In this document: positions 36,297 to 45,220 of the stretch, one piece after another | Position numbering within the stretch: the first letter of the stretch is position 1 | How the letters are laid out: each line of letters begins with the position of its first letter | Assembly (NCBI GenBank): GCA_021775735.1 | Contig: JAJFHG010000042.1 | Coordinates: 1-54,352 of the forward strand | Direction: 5' to 3' | Origin: Hyphomicrobiaceae bacterium | GTDB lineage: Bacteria; Pseudomonadota; Alphaproteobacteria; Rhizobiales; Hyphomicrobiaceae | DNA length: 54,352 bases | Notes under the pieces: model-generated | Told to the model about the DNA's origin: nothing | What the model saw: only the letters and a program-made list of their open reading frames with translations | Databases searched by the model: none | Translations under genes and position numbers: made by a program

Positions 36297-36346
36297 TTGG
36301 TCCTTACTGAAGCTAGGGCGTGTGCCCAGGCTTCGGCAAGGACCAA
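36297..36346 (-). repeat. Long intercistronic hairpin between phbA and phbB
   Basis: An extended inverted repeat: TTGGTCCTT (36297-36305) pairs with AAGGACCAA (36338-36346), GAAGC (36309-36313) with GCTTC (36330-36334), and GGGC (36316-36319) with GCCC (36324-36327). Symmetric internal loops of 3 and 2 bases separate them, and the apical loop is 4 bases. That gives 18 paired positions in one stem. On the minus strand it is followed by only four Ts, so it may act as a partial terminator or an mRNA-processing or stability element that sets the phbA:phbB ratio. Confidence 0.75.
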
Positions 36347-36364
36347 AAGCAGTTCACATTCAAT

Positions 36365-37555
36365 TTAGTCACGCTCAAGGCACATGGCGACACCCATACC
36401 GCCGCCAATGCACAACGTGGCAAGACCCTTCTTGGCATCACGACGCTGCATTTCATGCAGCAAGGTAACCAAAACCCTGGCTCCCGAGGCGCCAATTGGA
36501 TGGCCAATGGCAATTGCACCACCGTTGACGTTTACCTTATCTGTATCCCAGCCAAGGCCCTTATTGACCGAGATGGCTTGAGCGGCAAACGCTTCATTGG
36601 CTTCAATCAAGTCCAGGTCGTCAATGCTCCAACCAGCATTTTCGAGAGCTTTCTTGGAGGCTGGGATCGGACCGGTACCCATAATCGATGGATCAACACC
36701 AGCATTTGCCCACGATACGATGCGCGCCAAAGGCTTGATGCCGCGTTTCTCGGCATTTGCACCAGACATCAAGACCGCCACAGCTGCGCCGTCATTAATG
36801 CCAGATGCGTTGCCCGCAGTTACCGTCCCTTCTTTACGATCGAAGGCAGGACGTAACTTGGCGAGGCCTTCAGCTGTCACACCTTCTTTAATGTACTCGT
36901 CCTGATCGACGACCACATCACCCTTGCGGGTCTTGATGGTGACAGGCGCAATCTCGTCTGCAAATTTACCAGCCTTTTTGGCAGCTTCCGCTTTGTTTTG
37001 TGAGCCGGCTGCAAATGCATCTTGTTCTTCGCGTGTAATCTGCCACTGACGGGCAACATTCTCCGCTGTTGTGCCCATGTGGTAATTGTTAAACGCATCC
37101 CACAATCCATCTTTGATCATGGTGTCGAGTACTTTAACGTCACCCATCTTGGTGCCATTGCGCATTGGGCTGGCATGCATCGACATGCTCATGCTTTCCT
37201 GACCACCTGCAACAACGACATCAGCTGATCCTGTTGCGATCTGCTGTTGGGCCAAGGCAACGGCACGTAGACCCGAGCCACAAATCTGGTTCATACCCCA
37301 CGCAGGTGCATCAACTGGGATTCCCGCGGCAATAGACGCTTGACGTGCAGGGTTTTGACCCATACCCGCTGTCAAGATTTGACCCAAAATAACTTCTGAA
37401 ACATCGCTCGGTTGCACACCGCACCGATCAAGAGCGGCCGCAATAGCTGTCTTTCCCAGCTCATGGGCGGGCACGGTATTAAACGACCCGCTAAAACTTC
37501 CGACAGCCGTCCGCGCTGCCCCGGCAATCACCACCTGATTTTCACGATCACTCAT
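36365..37555 (-). CDS. phbA: Acetyl-CoA C-acetyltransferase (beta-ketothiolase)
   Basis: A biosynthetic thiolase that condenses two acetyl-CoA in polyhydroxybutyrate synthesis. The nucleophilic Cys is in [11 protein letters not shown] (about residue 90), NEAFAAQA is present, the catalytic His is in GHPIGASG and the second Cys in CIGGGMG. At 396 residues it is of standard length. GGGAGG precedes the ATG. phbB follows downstream, and the regulator phaR diverges upstream. No PHB synthase gene is in the window. Confidence 0.96.
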   Translation of the reverse strand: MSDRENQVVIAGAARTAVGSFSGSFNTVPAHELGKTAIAAALDRCGVQPSDVSEVILGQILTAGMGQNPARQASIAAGIPVDAPAWGMNQICGSGLRAVALAQQQIATGSADVVVAGGQESMSMSMHASPMRNGTKMGDVKVLDTMIKDGLWDAFNNYHMGTTAENVARQWQITREEQDAFAAGSQNKAEAAKKAGKFADEIAPVTIKTRKGDVVVDQDEYIKEGVTAEGLAKLRPAFDRKEGTVTAGNASGINDGAAVAVLMSGANAEKRGIKPLARIVSWANAGVDPSIMGTGPIPASKKALENAGWSIDDLDLIEANEAFAAQAISVNKGLGWDTDKVNVNGGAIAIGHPIGASGARVLVTLLHEMQRRDAKKGLATLCIGGGMGVAMCLERD

Positions 37556-37760
37556 TTAAGCCGCCTCCCTGGCATTAATTCCTAACCTTGATGGGTCGCG
37601 AAATGCTGCAACCGCACCCTCCATCCCTGATTGAAAAGAGTTGCCAACCAAGATAGCAGGGTTCTTGAGACCTGCAATTCTGGGGACCAGCGGCATATAC
37701 ACCCTATTTCAGAGCAGTTTCTTATGGCACACGGTGTGAACCATGTGTTAGCATGACGCA

Positions 37761-37773
37761 CTGCAATATGCAG
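37761..37773. promoter_or_regulatory. Palindrome CTGCA-ATA-TGCAG, possible PhaR autoregulatory site
   Basis: A perfect 5-3-5 inverted repeat lies about 35 bp before the preferred phaR start. PhaR of related bacteria is reported to bind CTGC(N3-4)GCAG; here the two halves are five bases apart, so the match is near but not exact. If the site is real, it argues for the shorter phaR start at 37810. Confidence 0.35.
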
Positions 37774-37809
37774 CAACCTTGTCGCCGACACGAATTCAGA
37801 ATTGTAAAC

Positions 37810-38499
37810 ATGCTGAACCCTGGTACTGGCCAAACTGAACAAAGAGACGCCGTTGTCATAAAGAAATATGCCAACCGTCGACTTTATAACACCCAAACAA
37901 GCACCTACGTCACGCTGGAAGATCTGGCAGATATGGTCCGCGCAGACAAGGATTTTGTCGTTTATGACGCCAAGTCCGGAGACGAGCTGACCCATACGGT
38001 GCTAACGCAAATCATCGTTGAGCAGGAAAATCGCAAAGGCGGACAGACGCTGCTTCCGGTCCCGTTCCTGCGCCAACTCATTCGTTTTTATGATGATCAA
38101 ATCGGACGCATGGTTCCAAGTTACCTTCAGTTTAGCTTGGAAAACCTCGTAAAAGAGCAAGAAAACTTGCGCACCCACTTTGCCAAAGCGTTTTCCAATC
38201 CATCTGCCGCCCCGGCTGCAGCCTTCGAAGTCTATCAAGACATGGCCCGGCAAAACATGGCGATGTTTGAGCAAGCGATGTCGATGTGGAGTTCGTTTGG
38301 TGCGGCAGCACAATCAGGCGGCAAGACCGACAATGCAGCCGACAATCCCAACGTCGCTGCTACGGTGCAGAAACAAATTAAAAGCAGCACCGGCACTGCG
38401 GATACGGCAAAAGATGAAGGTGACCTCAAAGACCTGCGCCAACAGCTTGAGGACATGCAGGCCAAGATAGATAGCCTCACTTCGGATAAAAAAGACTAA
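37810..38499 (+). CDS. phaR: Polyhydroxyalkanoate synthesis repressor PhaR
   Basis: A DNA- and PHB-binding repressor that controls phasin and PHB genes. The PHB_acc_N domain VVIKKYANRRLYNTQTS begins about 18 residues after the chosen start and continues through SYVTLEDLADMVR-like sequence and an accessory domain with LLPVPFLRQLIRFYDDQ. The C-terminus ends in a charged coiled-coil-like helix. The open frame starts at 37753; I chose ATG 37810 because family members start close to this motif. No ribosome-binding site decides the matter. It diverges from phbA. Confidence 0.92.
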   Translation: MLNPGTGQTEQRDAVVIKKYANRRLYNTQTSTYVTLEDLADMVRADKDFVVYDAKSGDELTHTVLTQIIVEQENRKGGQTLLPVPFLRQLIRFYDDQIGRMVPSYLQFSLENLVKEQENLRTHFAKAFSNPSAAPAAAFEVYQDMARQNMAMFEQAMSMWSSFGAAAQSGGKTDNAADNPNVAATVQKQIKSSTGTADTAKDEGDLKDLRQQLEDMQAKIDSLTSDKKD

Positions 38500-38628
38500 A
38501 GCGGCCTGCCATATTGTTGAGCCCTGATATTGCGTCGGGGCTTTGGCGACCCCGTTAGATCACCTGAAACAGCACGGTCTGCGATCAACTGGTGTAAAAC
38601 ACCAGCGATTTAGGCCGTCCTGACCACG

Positions 38629-40449
38629 CTATTTATCAAGAGGTTCGGTCAGTTCGCTAGGCTTAAACGGCATGCCGAAGTGGAAGCCTTGCAGATAGGT
38701 GATGCCCGTTTTCTTCAGAAAATCGACTGTTTCCTGATCGCCAACCCATTCTGCGACGGTTTCCATATTAAATTCGCGTGCAATATCAACCATCGTGCGA
38801 ATGAACACCTGATCTGACGTTTCCTCAACCAAGTTTTTCACAAATGTTCCGTCAATTTTGACCATATCAACATTCAGAATCTTCAGGTTCTTAAATGATG
38901 TGTAGCCCGCACCAAAGTCATCAATGGCAACCCGACAACCAAGGTCTTTAAGCGTATCAACAAAGGCAACTGTCTGATCCAAGTCATGAATGGCAACCGT
39001 CTCGGTGATTTCAATCATCAGCCGATTGGTGAATTCGCGCTTGCCGCCGGTCAGCTTATGAAGCGCGACCAGCCACTCGTGATCACTCGTCGTAAGCGCT
39101 GACACGTTCAACGCAAGCTTAATGTCAGGATATTTACGTAAAAGATCCATAGACAGCTCAAGCGTCCGCCGATCTACCATCCGCGACAAACCCAGCTGTT
39201 CAGCAACTTCGATAAATTCACCCGCGCTAACTACTGTGCCATCGGGTTTTTCCATCCGCAGCAAGCATTCGTACAGGTCGGCCTTACCGGTCTCGGTTGA
39301 TATGATCGGCTGCAACACCAAGTGCATGCGGTTTTCATCAAGCGCGGACGTAATTTCATCAGCAATTGCAATGTTGCGCTGGCGCGCTGTCTCACGGGTC
39401 GGGCTTGGTTCATACGGCATAAAGCAATCAATACGACGCTGCTTGGCCTGATCGAGCGCCTGCAATGCACAGCTCAACGCCTCATTGGCCGTATCAGCTT
39501 GCGCTGGCAGCACGACACCACCGATAGAGATTGTTGCCGAAAGCGGACAAGCTGAGGTCTCTATTGTGTTGGCGCGCACCGCGGAAATAAACCGTTCTGC
39601 AGCGATGCGCATCGCGCCGGGACCGCAATCAGACAGGATAATACCAAATTTGTTCGACGAATAACGGCCAACGGTATCACCACCGCGGAGCTTAGACTTA
39701 ATCGTCCGTGCGACGCCTGCAATGACCTCATCACCGACATCAAACCCGAAATTTGAATTAAAAACCGCAAGGTTATTAAGGGATGCAACGAGAAACGAAC
39801 ACGATTGTTGTGTGCGTGCTGCACGCTGAATAACCGCACCCAGCGCATCATTGAGACGAACACGATTGAGCTGACCAGTGAGCTCATCATGATCGTTATA
39901 ATGCAGCAGCCGCTGCTCTTCCCAGTATCTGTCGTTGATGACGCGAATAACGCCGCGCGCTCTTGTTGGCTTTCCATCCTCATCAAACCAACACCGACCG
40001 TGGTCTTCAAGCCAGATTGATTCAGAACTGCGTTTTCCGCCCGGGGTCAACCGGTACTGGACACGAAATGGTGCTCCACTAATCGCATCTCCGCTATCTT
40101 GATCAACAATAGCATCGTGACGTCGCGAGAGATGTTCAGGCGCGATCAATGATTGATAACCACGGCCTGTTAGAATGACGTCGGGATTTGAAACGCCCAG
40201 CACCGCGTCAACGTTTTGTTCCCATTCGATATCGTCTGTGTTGAGATCCCATTTGTAAGCCGTCTCTTCAACCGCTGACAATATGCCAACGAGATCAAAA
40301 GCTTCAGCAACAATTGGCAAGTCAATTACGTCAGCCGTTGCACTTTGGTCACCTGTTTGCGTAACGTCAGCAGTCGGTCCGCCGACAGCCTGCTGCGCCA
40401 CGTTAGGCGACTGATCGTTTTGAGATGAACCCAAGGGTGACCCCACCAA
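38629..40449 (-). CDS. EAL-domain phosphodiesterase with PAS and degenerate GGDEF domains
   Basis: A 606-residue soluble signalling protein. A PAS-like sensor (about residues 50-175) is followed by a GGDEF domain (about 180-345) whose active motif reads SSNKF, so diguanylate cyclase activity is not expected. The EAL domain (about 360-600) keeps the key residues: ECLLRM for EALLR, NVSA, IEITET, AIDDFGAGYTS, KIDGTFV and ETVAEWV. It is therefore probably a c-di-GMP phosphodiesterase, possibly regulated by GTP binding to the GGDEF domain. The start is uncertain among several TTG/GTG codons near 40449. No transmembrane helix is present. Confidence 0.88.
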   Translation of the reverse strand: MVGSPLGSSQNDQSPNVAQQAVGGPTADVTQTGDQSATADVIDLPIVAEAFDLVGILSAVEETAYKWDLNTDDIEWEQNVDAVLGVSNPDVILTGRGYQSLIAPEHLSRRHDAIVDQDSGDAISGAPFRVQYRLTPGGKRSSESIWLEDHGRCWFDEDGKPTRARGVIRVINDRYWEEQRLLHYNDHDELTGQLNRVRLNDALGAVIQRAARTQQSCSFLVASLNNLAVFNSNFGFDVGDEVIAGVARTIKSKLRGGDTVGRYSSNKFGIILSDCGPGAMRIAAERFISAVRANTIETSACPLSATISIGGVVLPAQADTANEALSCALQALDQAKQRRIDCFMPYEPSPTRETARQRNIAIADEITSALDENRMHLVLQPIISTETGKADLYECLLRMEKPDGTVVSAGEFIEVAEQLGLSRMVDRRTLELSMDLLRKYPDIKLALNVSALTTSDHEWLVALHKLTGGKREFTNRLMIEITETVAIHDLDQTVAFVDTLKDLGCRVAIDDFGAGYTSFKNLKILNVDMVKIDGTFVKNLVEETSDQVFIRTMVDIAREFNMETVAEWVGDQETVDFLKKTGITYLQGFHFGMPFKPSELTEPLDK

Positions 40450-40642
40450 TTCAAAGGCGCACTAAATCCGCGCCGATACAACCCTACCAAAATTTCTACC
40501 TATATTTCTAAGTTGAAAGTCCTAACAACCATTAAAATTTGAACCATTCCAGGGTCCTGTTTTTAACGCTTATGGCTCTTATCCCGGCAAATAACTGGTT
40601 CTGGCCGACACCACATCTGATGAAGTCTGGAATTCTGGAAAC

Positions 40643-40687
40643 AAAAATGGGCTCCGCTATGCCATCGTATTTGGCAGGCGGAGCCCA
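40643..40687 (-). terminator. Rho-independent terminator after the small membrane protein gene
   Basis: Read on the minus strand, TGGGCTCCGC and GCGGAGCCCA (40678-40687 and 40648-40657) form a 10-bp stem. A further TGCCA/TGGCA pair lies inside, and TTTTTG follows. It stands about 60 bp past the stop of the gene at 40748-41155. The rest of the 300-bp gap to the EAL gene shows nothing else I can name. Confidence 0.88.
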
Positions 40688-40747
40688 AAATTCATATCAT
40701 TAAGTTGGGATCGCACCTCAGTTAAGGGCCGCAATCCTCGTCCTCGT

Positions 40748-41155
40748 TTAGCCACCACCACCAAAGCCAATATCACGGCGCGCAACCCGGATACCAATCG
40801 TGTAGCCCGCGATCACATCGATCAACGTCGCAAACATGATGATGAAGAAGACGGAGTTGGCAGCTTGTTCAACGGTCAGGAAGCATACCAAGCAAGCTAC
40901 AAAAACCAGCATTGAAAGACCGTGATCAAGCAGTGACGCCGTTGATGTGTAGGTTGCTTTGAGCAGTTCGACAAACAGGAAAATCATGGTGACCACAATC
41001 AACAGGTCGCCCCATGTGAAGCGCCAGTTGCCACCACTTAACAAGGCCATACCAGGGTCACCGGTCAATGAAGACGAAAGATCAATGCCCACCACCTTCA
41101 AAAGGAAGTATAGCAAGAAGGGTACGATCAAAAGCGGAATGGCTCTAAGCGACAT
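40748..41155 (-). CDS. Small conserved membrane protein, four TM segments
   Basis: A 135-residue protein with four hydrophobic helices (starting at PLLIVPFLLYFLL, WGDLLIVVTMIFLFVELL, GLSMLVFVACLVCFL and FFIIMFATLIDVIAGY) and a Gly-rich C-terminus. The pattern is that of a genuine inner-membrane protein, and GGGAGGAATT sits in front of the ATG. I do not recognise a family with known function. It has its own terminator, so it is probably a single-gene unit downstream of rpmF. Confidence 0.75.
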   Translation of the reverse strand: MSLRAIPLLIVPFLLYFLLKVVGIDLSSSLTGDPGMALLSGGNWRFTWGDLLIVVTMIFLFVELLKATYTSTASLLDHGLSMLVFVACLVCFLTVEQAANSVFFIIMFATLIDVIAGYTIGIRVARRDIGFGGGG

Positions 41156-41250
41156 TGTGAATTCCTCCCAAAGCCACGCCGGGTGGCTTAATTGATTTTA
41201 GCTGAAACTCTTAACACATCCCAGAGTCTTAGCCATTTGGATATCAGACA

Positions 41251-41436
41251 CTAAATATCGGATTTAGGCTCAAGAATTTGACGGCCGCGATATTTTCCGG
41301 ATTTTAGGTCGATATGGTGCGGGCGACGTAGCTCACCGCTGTCTTTATCTTCGACATACGTTGGTGCCTTAAGTGCGTCATGCGCCCGGCGCTGGCCGCG
41401 TTTCATCGGGGTCACTTTTTTACGTGGTACAGCCAT
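41251..41436 (-). CDS. rpmF: 50S ribosomal protein L32
   Basis: A 61-residue basic ribosomal protein. The N-terminus [20 protein letters not shown] is the standard alphaproteobacterial L32 form, followed by [19 protein letters not shown]. No zinc-binding cysteines are present, as usual in this class. GGAG lies ten bases before the ATG. It lies downstream of mtgA on the same strand, the usual order in Rhizobiales, with a ~300-bp gap between them. Confidence 0.97.
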   Translation of the reverse strand: MAVPRKKVTPMKRGQRRAHDALKAPTYVEDKDSGELRRPHHIDLKSGKYRGRQILEPKSDI

Positions 41437-41733
41437 TTGTAAGTATCTCCAGTCGATCGTTCATTGGCAGATCATCACCAAGCATCAACGGCTTGCGTCG
41501 GTCCAAGACCAGCATTGGTGCATCTGAATTGGCGGAAAATCGGGACGGGTCATAGTTCTTGGGTTCGACCACCAGACCCGCAATCAATCCGTTTGGCGGC
41601 CTTATACTCAGTTTCTGGGGTCAATACCAGCCCCCGTGCCCGCGACACTGGCCCGCTTACCGGCTTATTTTGCCCGGCCCACCGAGACGCGCGCTACACA
41701 ATTTCGCAGGATCCCACCATCTAAAGAGCCCAT
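41437..41733. other. Intergenic region between mtgA and rpmF
   Basis: Nearly 300 bp that should carry the rpmF promoter. Short plus-strand frames exist here but are Pro/Arg-rich, without ribosome-binding sites, and I do not accept them. A weak symmetry, CTAAA-N7-TTTAG, lies close to the mtgA end. Confidence 0.45.
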
Positions 41734-42876
41734 TTAGCGGAGAACGCAGCCCGTATAGTACCCCGCGTGTCTGGCACGGCCCCGGATGACATTAGCCTTA
41801 CGCCTCGTCTTTGGCCCCGGTCTGCCAGCACGGCGCACCTTGGGATTGGGCAAACTCGCGGCTAATCGCGCCGCAGCCGCTGTATTCAATTTTGCTGGTT
41901 TGGTTTTAAAATGATGCTTGGCCGCAGCACCAATGCCAAACACGCCTGGGCCCCATTCTGCGATATTCAGATAGACCTCAAGTATCCGCTTTTTCGGCCA
42001 GATCAGTTCCATCATGATCGTCACGGGCACTTCCAGGATTTTGCGGACATAGCTTTTTGATTGCCAGAGGAACATGTTCTTGGCCGTTTGCATCGTAATG
42101 GTGCTTGCGCCACGTGGAGTGCCTCCACGGGCATGTTCAATTGCGTACTGAATGGCAGCAAAATCAATCCCCCAGTGCCTGCAAAACTGAGCATCTTCGG
42201 CGACAACAACCGCTTTAATGACAGCTGGCGAGATCTTTTCTATCGGCACCCACGTATGATGGACCGTATTACCTTTGAGGTAGTTGTAGAGCATCAGGTT
42301 GGACGCTGGTGGATCAACAAAACGATACGCGAGGATCATTACCCCGACATAAGCAAACCAAACCGCCACGCCATAGACAACGACACGGCCTATACGTTCT
42401 GCAACAGCTTTTCGTTCCTCGTTCCAAACCTGTTCATGCCAAATGCGCCCCAGTCTCGCTTTTGATTTTTCTCTCTGGACGTGTGGCAGTGTCAGTTGTG
42501 CGCTTGTTGGAGCATTTATTACGGACGCACCAGGAGCAGCATTCTGCGGTAAAGCGCCAAGTTGCGCCGGTGACGACGGTAACTGAGAAAGTGTTGGCAC
42601 TTTTAAAGACTGAGATGAATCAGGAGTTGATAACCTGATAGAGGACTCTGGTGGCGGGGACGGGACAGGCGGTGAGGGTGGGAGAATTGGTTTAGCTATA
42701 GGGTCTGGCTTTTGCACATCCTGTTCTAAACGGCTCTCAACGGTTCGACCCACAGTTGATTGCGTTTGTTTAAGATCAGTGCTGGATGAAGACGGTAGTG
42801 TTTGCGCTGATGCAACAATTGCCTGAGCTGCTTGACGCACAATGTCCGCTATCACGAGCACATCGCTTTTAACCAT
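41734..42876 (-). CDS. mtgA: Monofunctional peptidoglycan glycosyltransferase with long N-terminal extension
   Basis: A GT51 enzyme that polymerises lipid II into glycan strands at the inner membrane. After a transmembrane helix (VVVYGVAVWFAYVGVMILAY) come the catalytic Glu in VVAEDAQFCRHWGID, then GGTPRGASTITMQTAKN and KKRILEVYLNIAEWGPGVFGIG, all five-motif hallmarks. MtgA normally has ~230 residues. Here ~165-190 extra residues precede the helix, rich in Pro, Ser and Gln (LPPSPPVPSPPPESS). They would lie in the cytoplasm. The start is unsure: ATG 42876 is used, but the frame opens at 42939. ispA diverges upstream. Confidence 0.88.
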   Translation of the reverse strand: MVKSDVLVIADIVRQAAQAIVASAQTLPSSSSTDLKQTQSTVGRTVESRLEQDVQKPDPIAKPILPPSPPVPSPPPESSIRLSTPDSSQSLKVPTLSQLPSSPAQLGALPQNAAPGASVINAPTSAQLTLPHVQREKSKARLGRIWHEQVWNEERKAVAERIGRVVVYGVAVWFAYVGVMILAYRFVDPPASNLMLYNYLKGNTVHHTWVPIEKISPAVIKAVVVAEDAQFCRHWGIDFAAIQYAIEHARGGTPRGASTITMQTAKNMFLWQSKSYVRKILEVPVTIMMELIWPKKRILEVYLNIAEWGPGVFGIGAAAKHHFKTKPAKLNTAAAARLAASLPNPKVRRAGRPGPKTRRKANVIRGRARHAGYYTGCVLR

Positions 42877-42996
42877 GACATCTGACAGGCCCTGTTGGTC
42901 GCACCCACTCACAAGCTTCGCTCTTTTGATATTAATCAACTATTGGTACACACAGCGCATCACTCTTTGAGTACGCCTCGATCACGCAGCAGAGAC

Positions 42997-43932
42997 ATGA
43001 GTACGACTGGAATGGATTTTTCGCAAAGGCTGACACAACGCGCAAACCTGATTGAAGCGCATTTGCGTGATGTTCTTGGTGATGCTGTGGCAGAATCCAC
43101 ACCTGAATGTGGACCAGAGGCGAGGCGCCTTGCCGCAGCCCTCCATGATGCAGCCACCAACGGTGGAAAACGTATACGTCCTCTTTTGGTGATTGAATGC
43201 GCAGCCTTGTTCGATGTTGACGAAAACGCCTGCCTCAACGCTGCAGCCGCCGTGGAATGCGTTCACTGCTATTCATTGGTGCATGATGACCTTCCGTGCA
43301 TGGACAATGATGAGCTGCGCCGAGGTAAACCAACCATCTGGAAAGCCTATGATGAATGGACGGCCATTCTCACAGGCGATGCCCTTCTTACATTAGCGTT
43401 TGAAATTTTAGTGCGCGCAGCAACCCACCCGTCTTCCAAAACACGACTCGCCTTGGTCGCAACATTAGCCAAAGCAAGCGGTGCACACGGCATGGTCCAA
43501 GGACAAGCCTTAGACCTGGCCGTCAGCAAACGAGGTGAGCCAAAAACACCAACCATCACCAGCACCAAAACTTTGCAAGCCTTAAAAACCGGTGCTCTGA
43601 TTGAAGCTGCCTGTCAATTCGGCGGCCTACTTGGTGGCGGTGATCAACAGGCCCTGTCAAACCTTCGCAACTATGGTGCCGCCCTCGGACTTGCCTTTCA
43701 AATCAGTGATGATCTTCTGGATTTGGAAGGGACGCCAGAAGATGTTGGCAAAGCAACCGGCAAAGACACAGCAGATGGAAAAGCAACTTTAGTCGGTTTG
43801 CTGGGTAAGGATGAAGCCCGGCTTGAACTCGATAGGGCTTTAAAAAATGCCAACGCTGCTGTTGATGGATTTGGTGCAAAAGCCGTTGTGTTACGCGAAA
43901 TCGCAGACTTCATTGCAAAGCGGCGTCACTAA
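42997..43932 (+). CDS. ispA: Polyprenyl (farnesyl/geranyl) diphosphate synthase
   Basis: A short-chain isoprenyl diphosphate synthase. The substrate motifs are GGKRIRPLL, the first Asp-rich motif DDLPCMDNDELRRG and the second, SDDLLDLEG. The CLLG-type region before the first Asp motif reads CVHCYSLVHDDLP, with no bulky aromatic pair that I can use to fix chain length. The frame opens at 42895, but the family core supports a start at 42997 (311 residues) or 43012. It diverges from mtgA and converges on ispG, another isoprenoid gene. Confidence 0.93.
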   Translation: MSTTGMDFSQRLTQRANLIEAHLRDVLGDAVAESTPECGPEARRLAAALHDAATNGGKRIRPLLVIECAALFDVDENACLNAAAAVECVHCYSLVHDDLPCMDNDELRRGKPTIWKAYDEWTAILTGDALLTLAFEILVRAATHPSSKTRLALVATLAKASGAHGMVQGQALDLAVSKRGEPKTPTITSTKTLQALKTGALIEAACQFGGLLGGGDQQALSNLRNYGAALGLAFQISDDLLDLEGTPEDVGKATGKDTADGKATLVGLLGKDEARLELDRALKNANAAVDGFGAKAVVLREIADFIAKRRH

Positions 43933-43975
43933 TCGCAAATTCCATAAGCAAAACAAAATCTGACTAAGATCAAGA

Positions 43976-45199
43976 TTAAGACGCATAGCGTTTCGCGATG
44001 TAATCTTCGACAATGGCTTTGAACTCTTCTGCAATGTTGGGTCCGCGCAGGGTCATTGCTTTTTTACCATCGATGAAGATGGGGGCAGCCGGTTGCTCTC
44101 CGGTTCCCGGCAGCGAAATCCCAATATCAGCATGCTTGGATTCACCTGGCCCATTGACGATGCAGCCCATCACCGCAAGGTTGAGGTCCTCAACACCTGG
44201 GTATTTGGCTTTCCACACCGGCATTTTTTCGCGCACCATATCTTGCACGTCCTTCGCCAGCTCTTGAAATACCGTTGATGTCGTGCGACCGCATCCAGGG
44301 CAGGCCGCCACAATCGGTACGAATGATCTCAAACCCATTGTTTGCAACAATTCTTGCGCCGCCCGCACCTCTAAAGTGCGATCTCCTCCAGGTTCTGGTG
44401 TTAGTGAAAAGCGAATGGTGTCACCAACGCCATGTTGCAACAACACACCCATCGCGGCAGATGATGCCACAATACCTTTTGAGCCCATACCTGCTTCTGT
44501 GAGGCCGAGGTGCAATGCATAGGAACAACGTTGTGCCAGCATCTGATAGACAGAAATCAAATCCTGCACTGCGGATACTTTGGCAGAAATAATAATGCGG
44601 TCTGCACCAAGTCCAATATCTTCAGCTTGGGCTGCACTTTGCAACGCCGACTGCACAATGGCTTCGTGCATTACCTCACGCGCATCAAGCGGCGTTTCCG
44701 ACAATGCATTTTTGTCCATCAACTCTGTGAGCAGGGCTTGGTCAAGCGAGCCCCAATTCACGCCGATGCGAACGGGTTTTTTGTAGCGCAACGCCAATTC
44801 GATAATGCTCGAGAATTGGCTGTCTTTTTTCGCTTTAAATCCAACGTTGCCAGGGTTTATGCGGTACTTATCCAATGCCTCAGCGCACGCCGGGTGATCG
44901 CTCAAGAGCTTATGGCCGTTGTAGTGGAAATCACCGACTATGGGCACATCCACATTCGCCGCGCGCACACCATCACGGATAATGGGAACGGCTTTGGCCG
45001 CTTCATCGCGGTCCACTGTGATACGAACGATTTCAGATCCTTCACGCGCCAACTGCAAAATTTGCGTGATGGTTGCAGCGCTATCGGCCGTGTCGGTATT
45101 GGTCATGGATTGCACGACGATAGGGTGTGCCCCTCCAACCCAGACCGGGCCCACGGCTACGGCGACAGACTTGCGACGCTCGGTAAGTTTGTCAGTCAT
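43976..45199 (-). CDS. ispG: 4-hydroxy-3-methylbut-2-en-1-yl diphosphate synthase
   Basis: A [4Fe-4S] enzyme of the MEP isoprenoid pathway. The N-terminal TIM-barrel motif [11 protein letters not shown], then HYNGHKLL and [10 protein letters not shown], precede the cluster ligands in ACPGCGRT and [10 protein letters not shown]. The chain has 407 residues and no insert domain, as in bacteria. It lies only 21 bp after znuB on the same strand, so it may be transcribed from the zur/znuCB side. It converges on ispA across 43 bp. Confidence 0.97.
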   Translation of the reverse strand: MTDKLTERRKSVAVAVGPVWVGGAHPIVVQSMTNTDTADSAATITQILQLAREGSEIVRITVDRDEAAKAVPIIRDGVRAANVDVPIVGDFHYNGHKLLSDHPACAEALDKYRINPGNVGFKAKKDSQFSSIIELALRYKKPVRIGVNWGSLDQALLTELMDKNALSETPLDAREVMHEAIVQSALQSAAQAEDIGLGADRIIISAKVSAVQDLISVYQMLAQRCSYALHLGLTEAGMGSKGIVASSAAMGVLLQHGVGDTIRFSLTPEPGGDRTLEVRAAQELLQTMGLRSFVPIVAACPGCGRTTSTVFQELAKDVQDMVREKMPVWKAKYPGVEDLNLAVMGCIVNGPGESKHADIGISLPGTGEQPAAPIFIDGKKAMTLRGPNIAEEFKAIVEDYIAKRYAS

Positions 45200-45220
45200 T
45201 TCAACCCATAATTAAATGTT

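Noticed and set aside
41464-41789. Short plus-strand frames between rpmF and mtgA
   Set aside because: Pro/Arg-rich, without ribosome-binding sites, and one runs into the end of mtgA on the other strand.
44510-45211. Plus-strand frame of 233 codons
   Set aside because: It is antisense to ispG, whose identity is certain; the frame is Cys/Arg/His-rich and has no ribosome-binding site.
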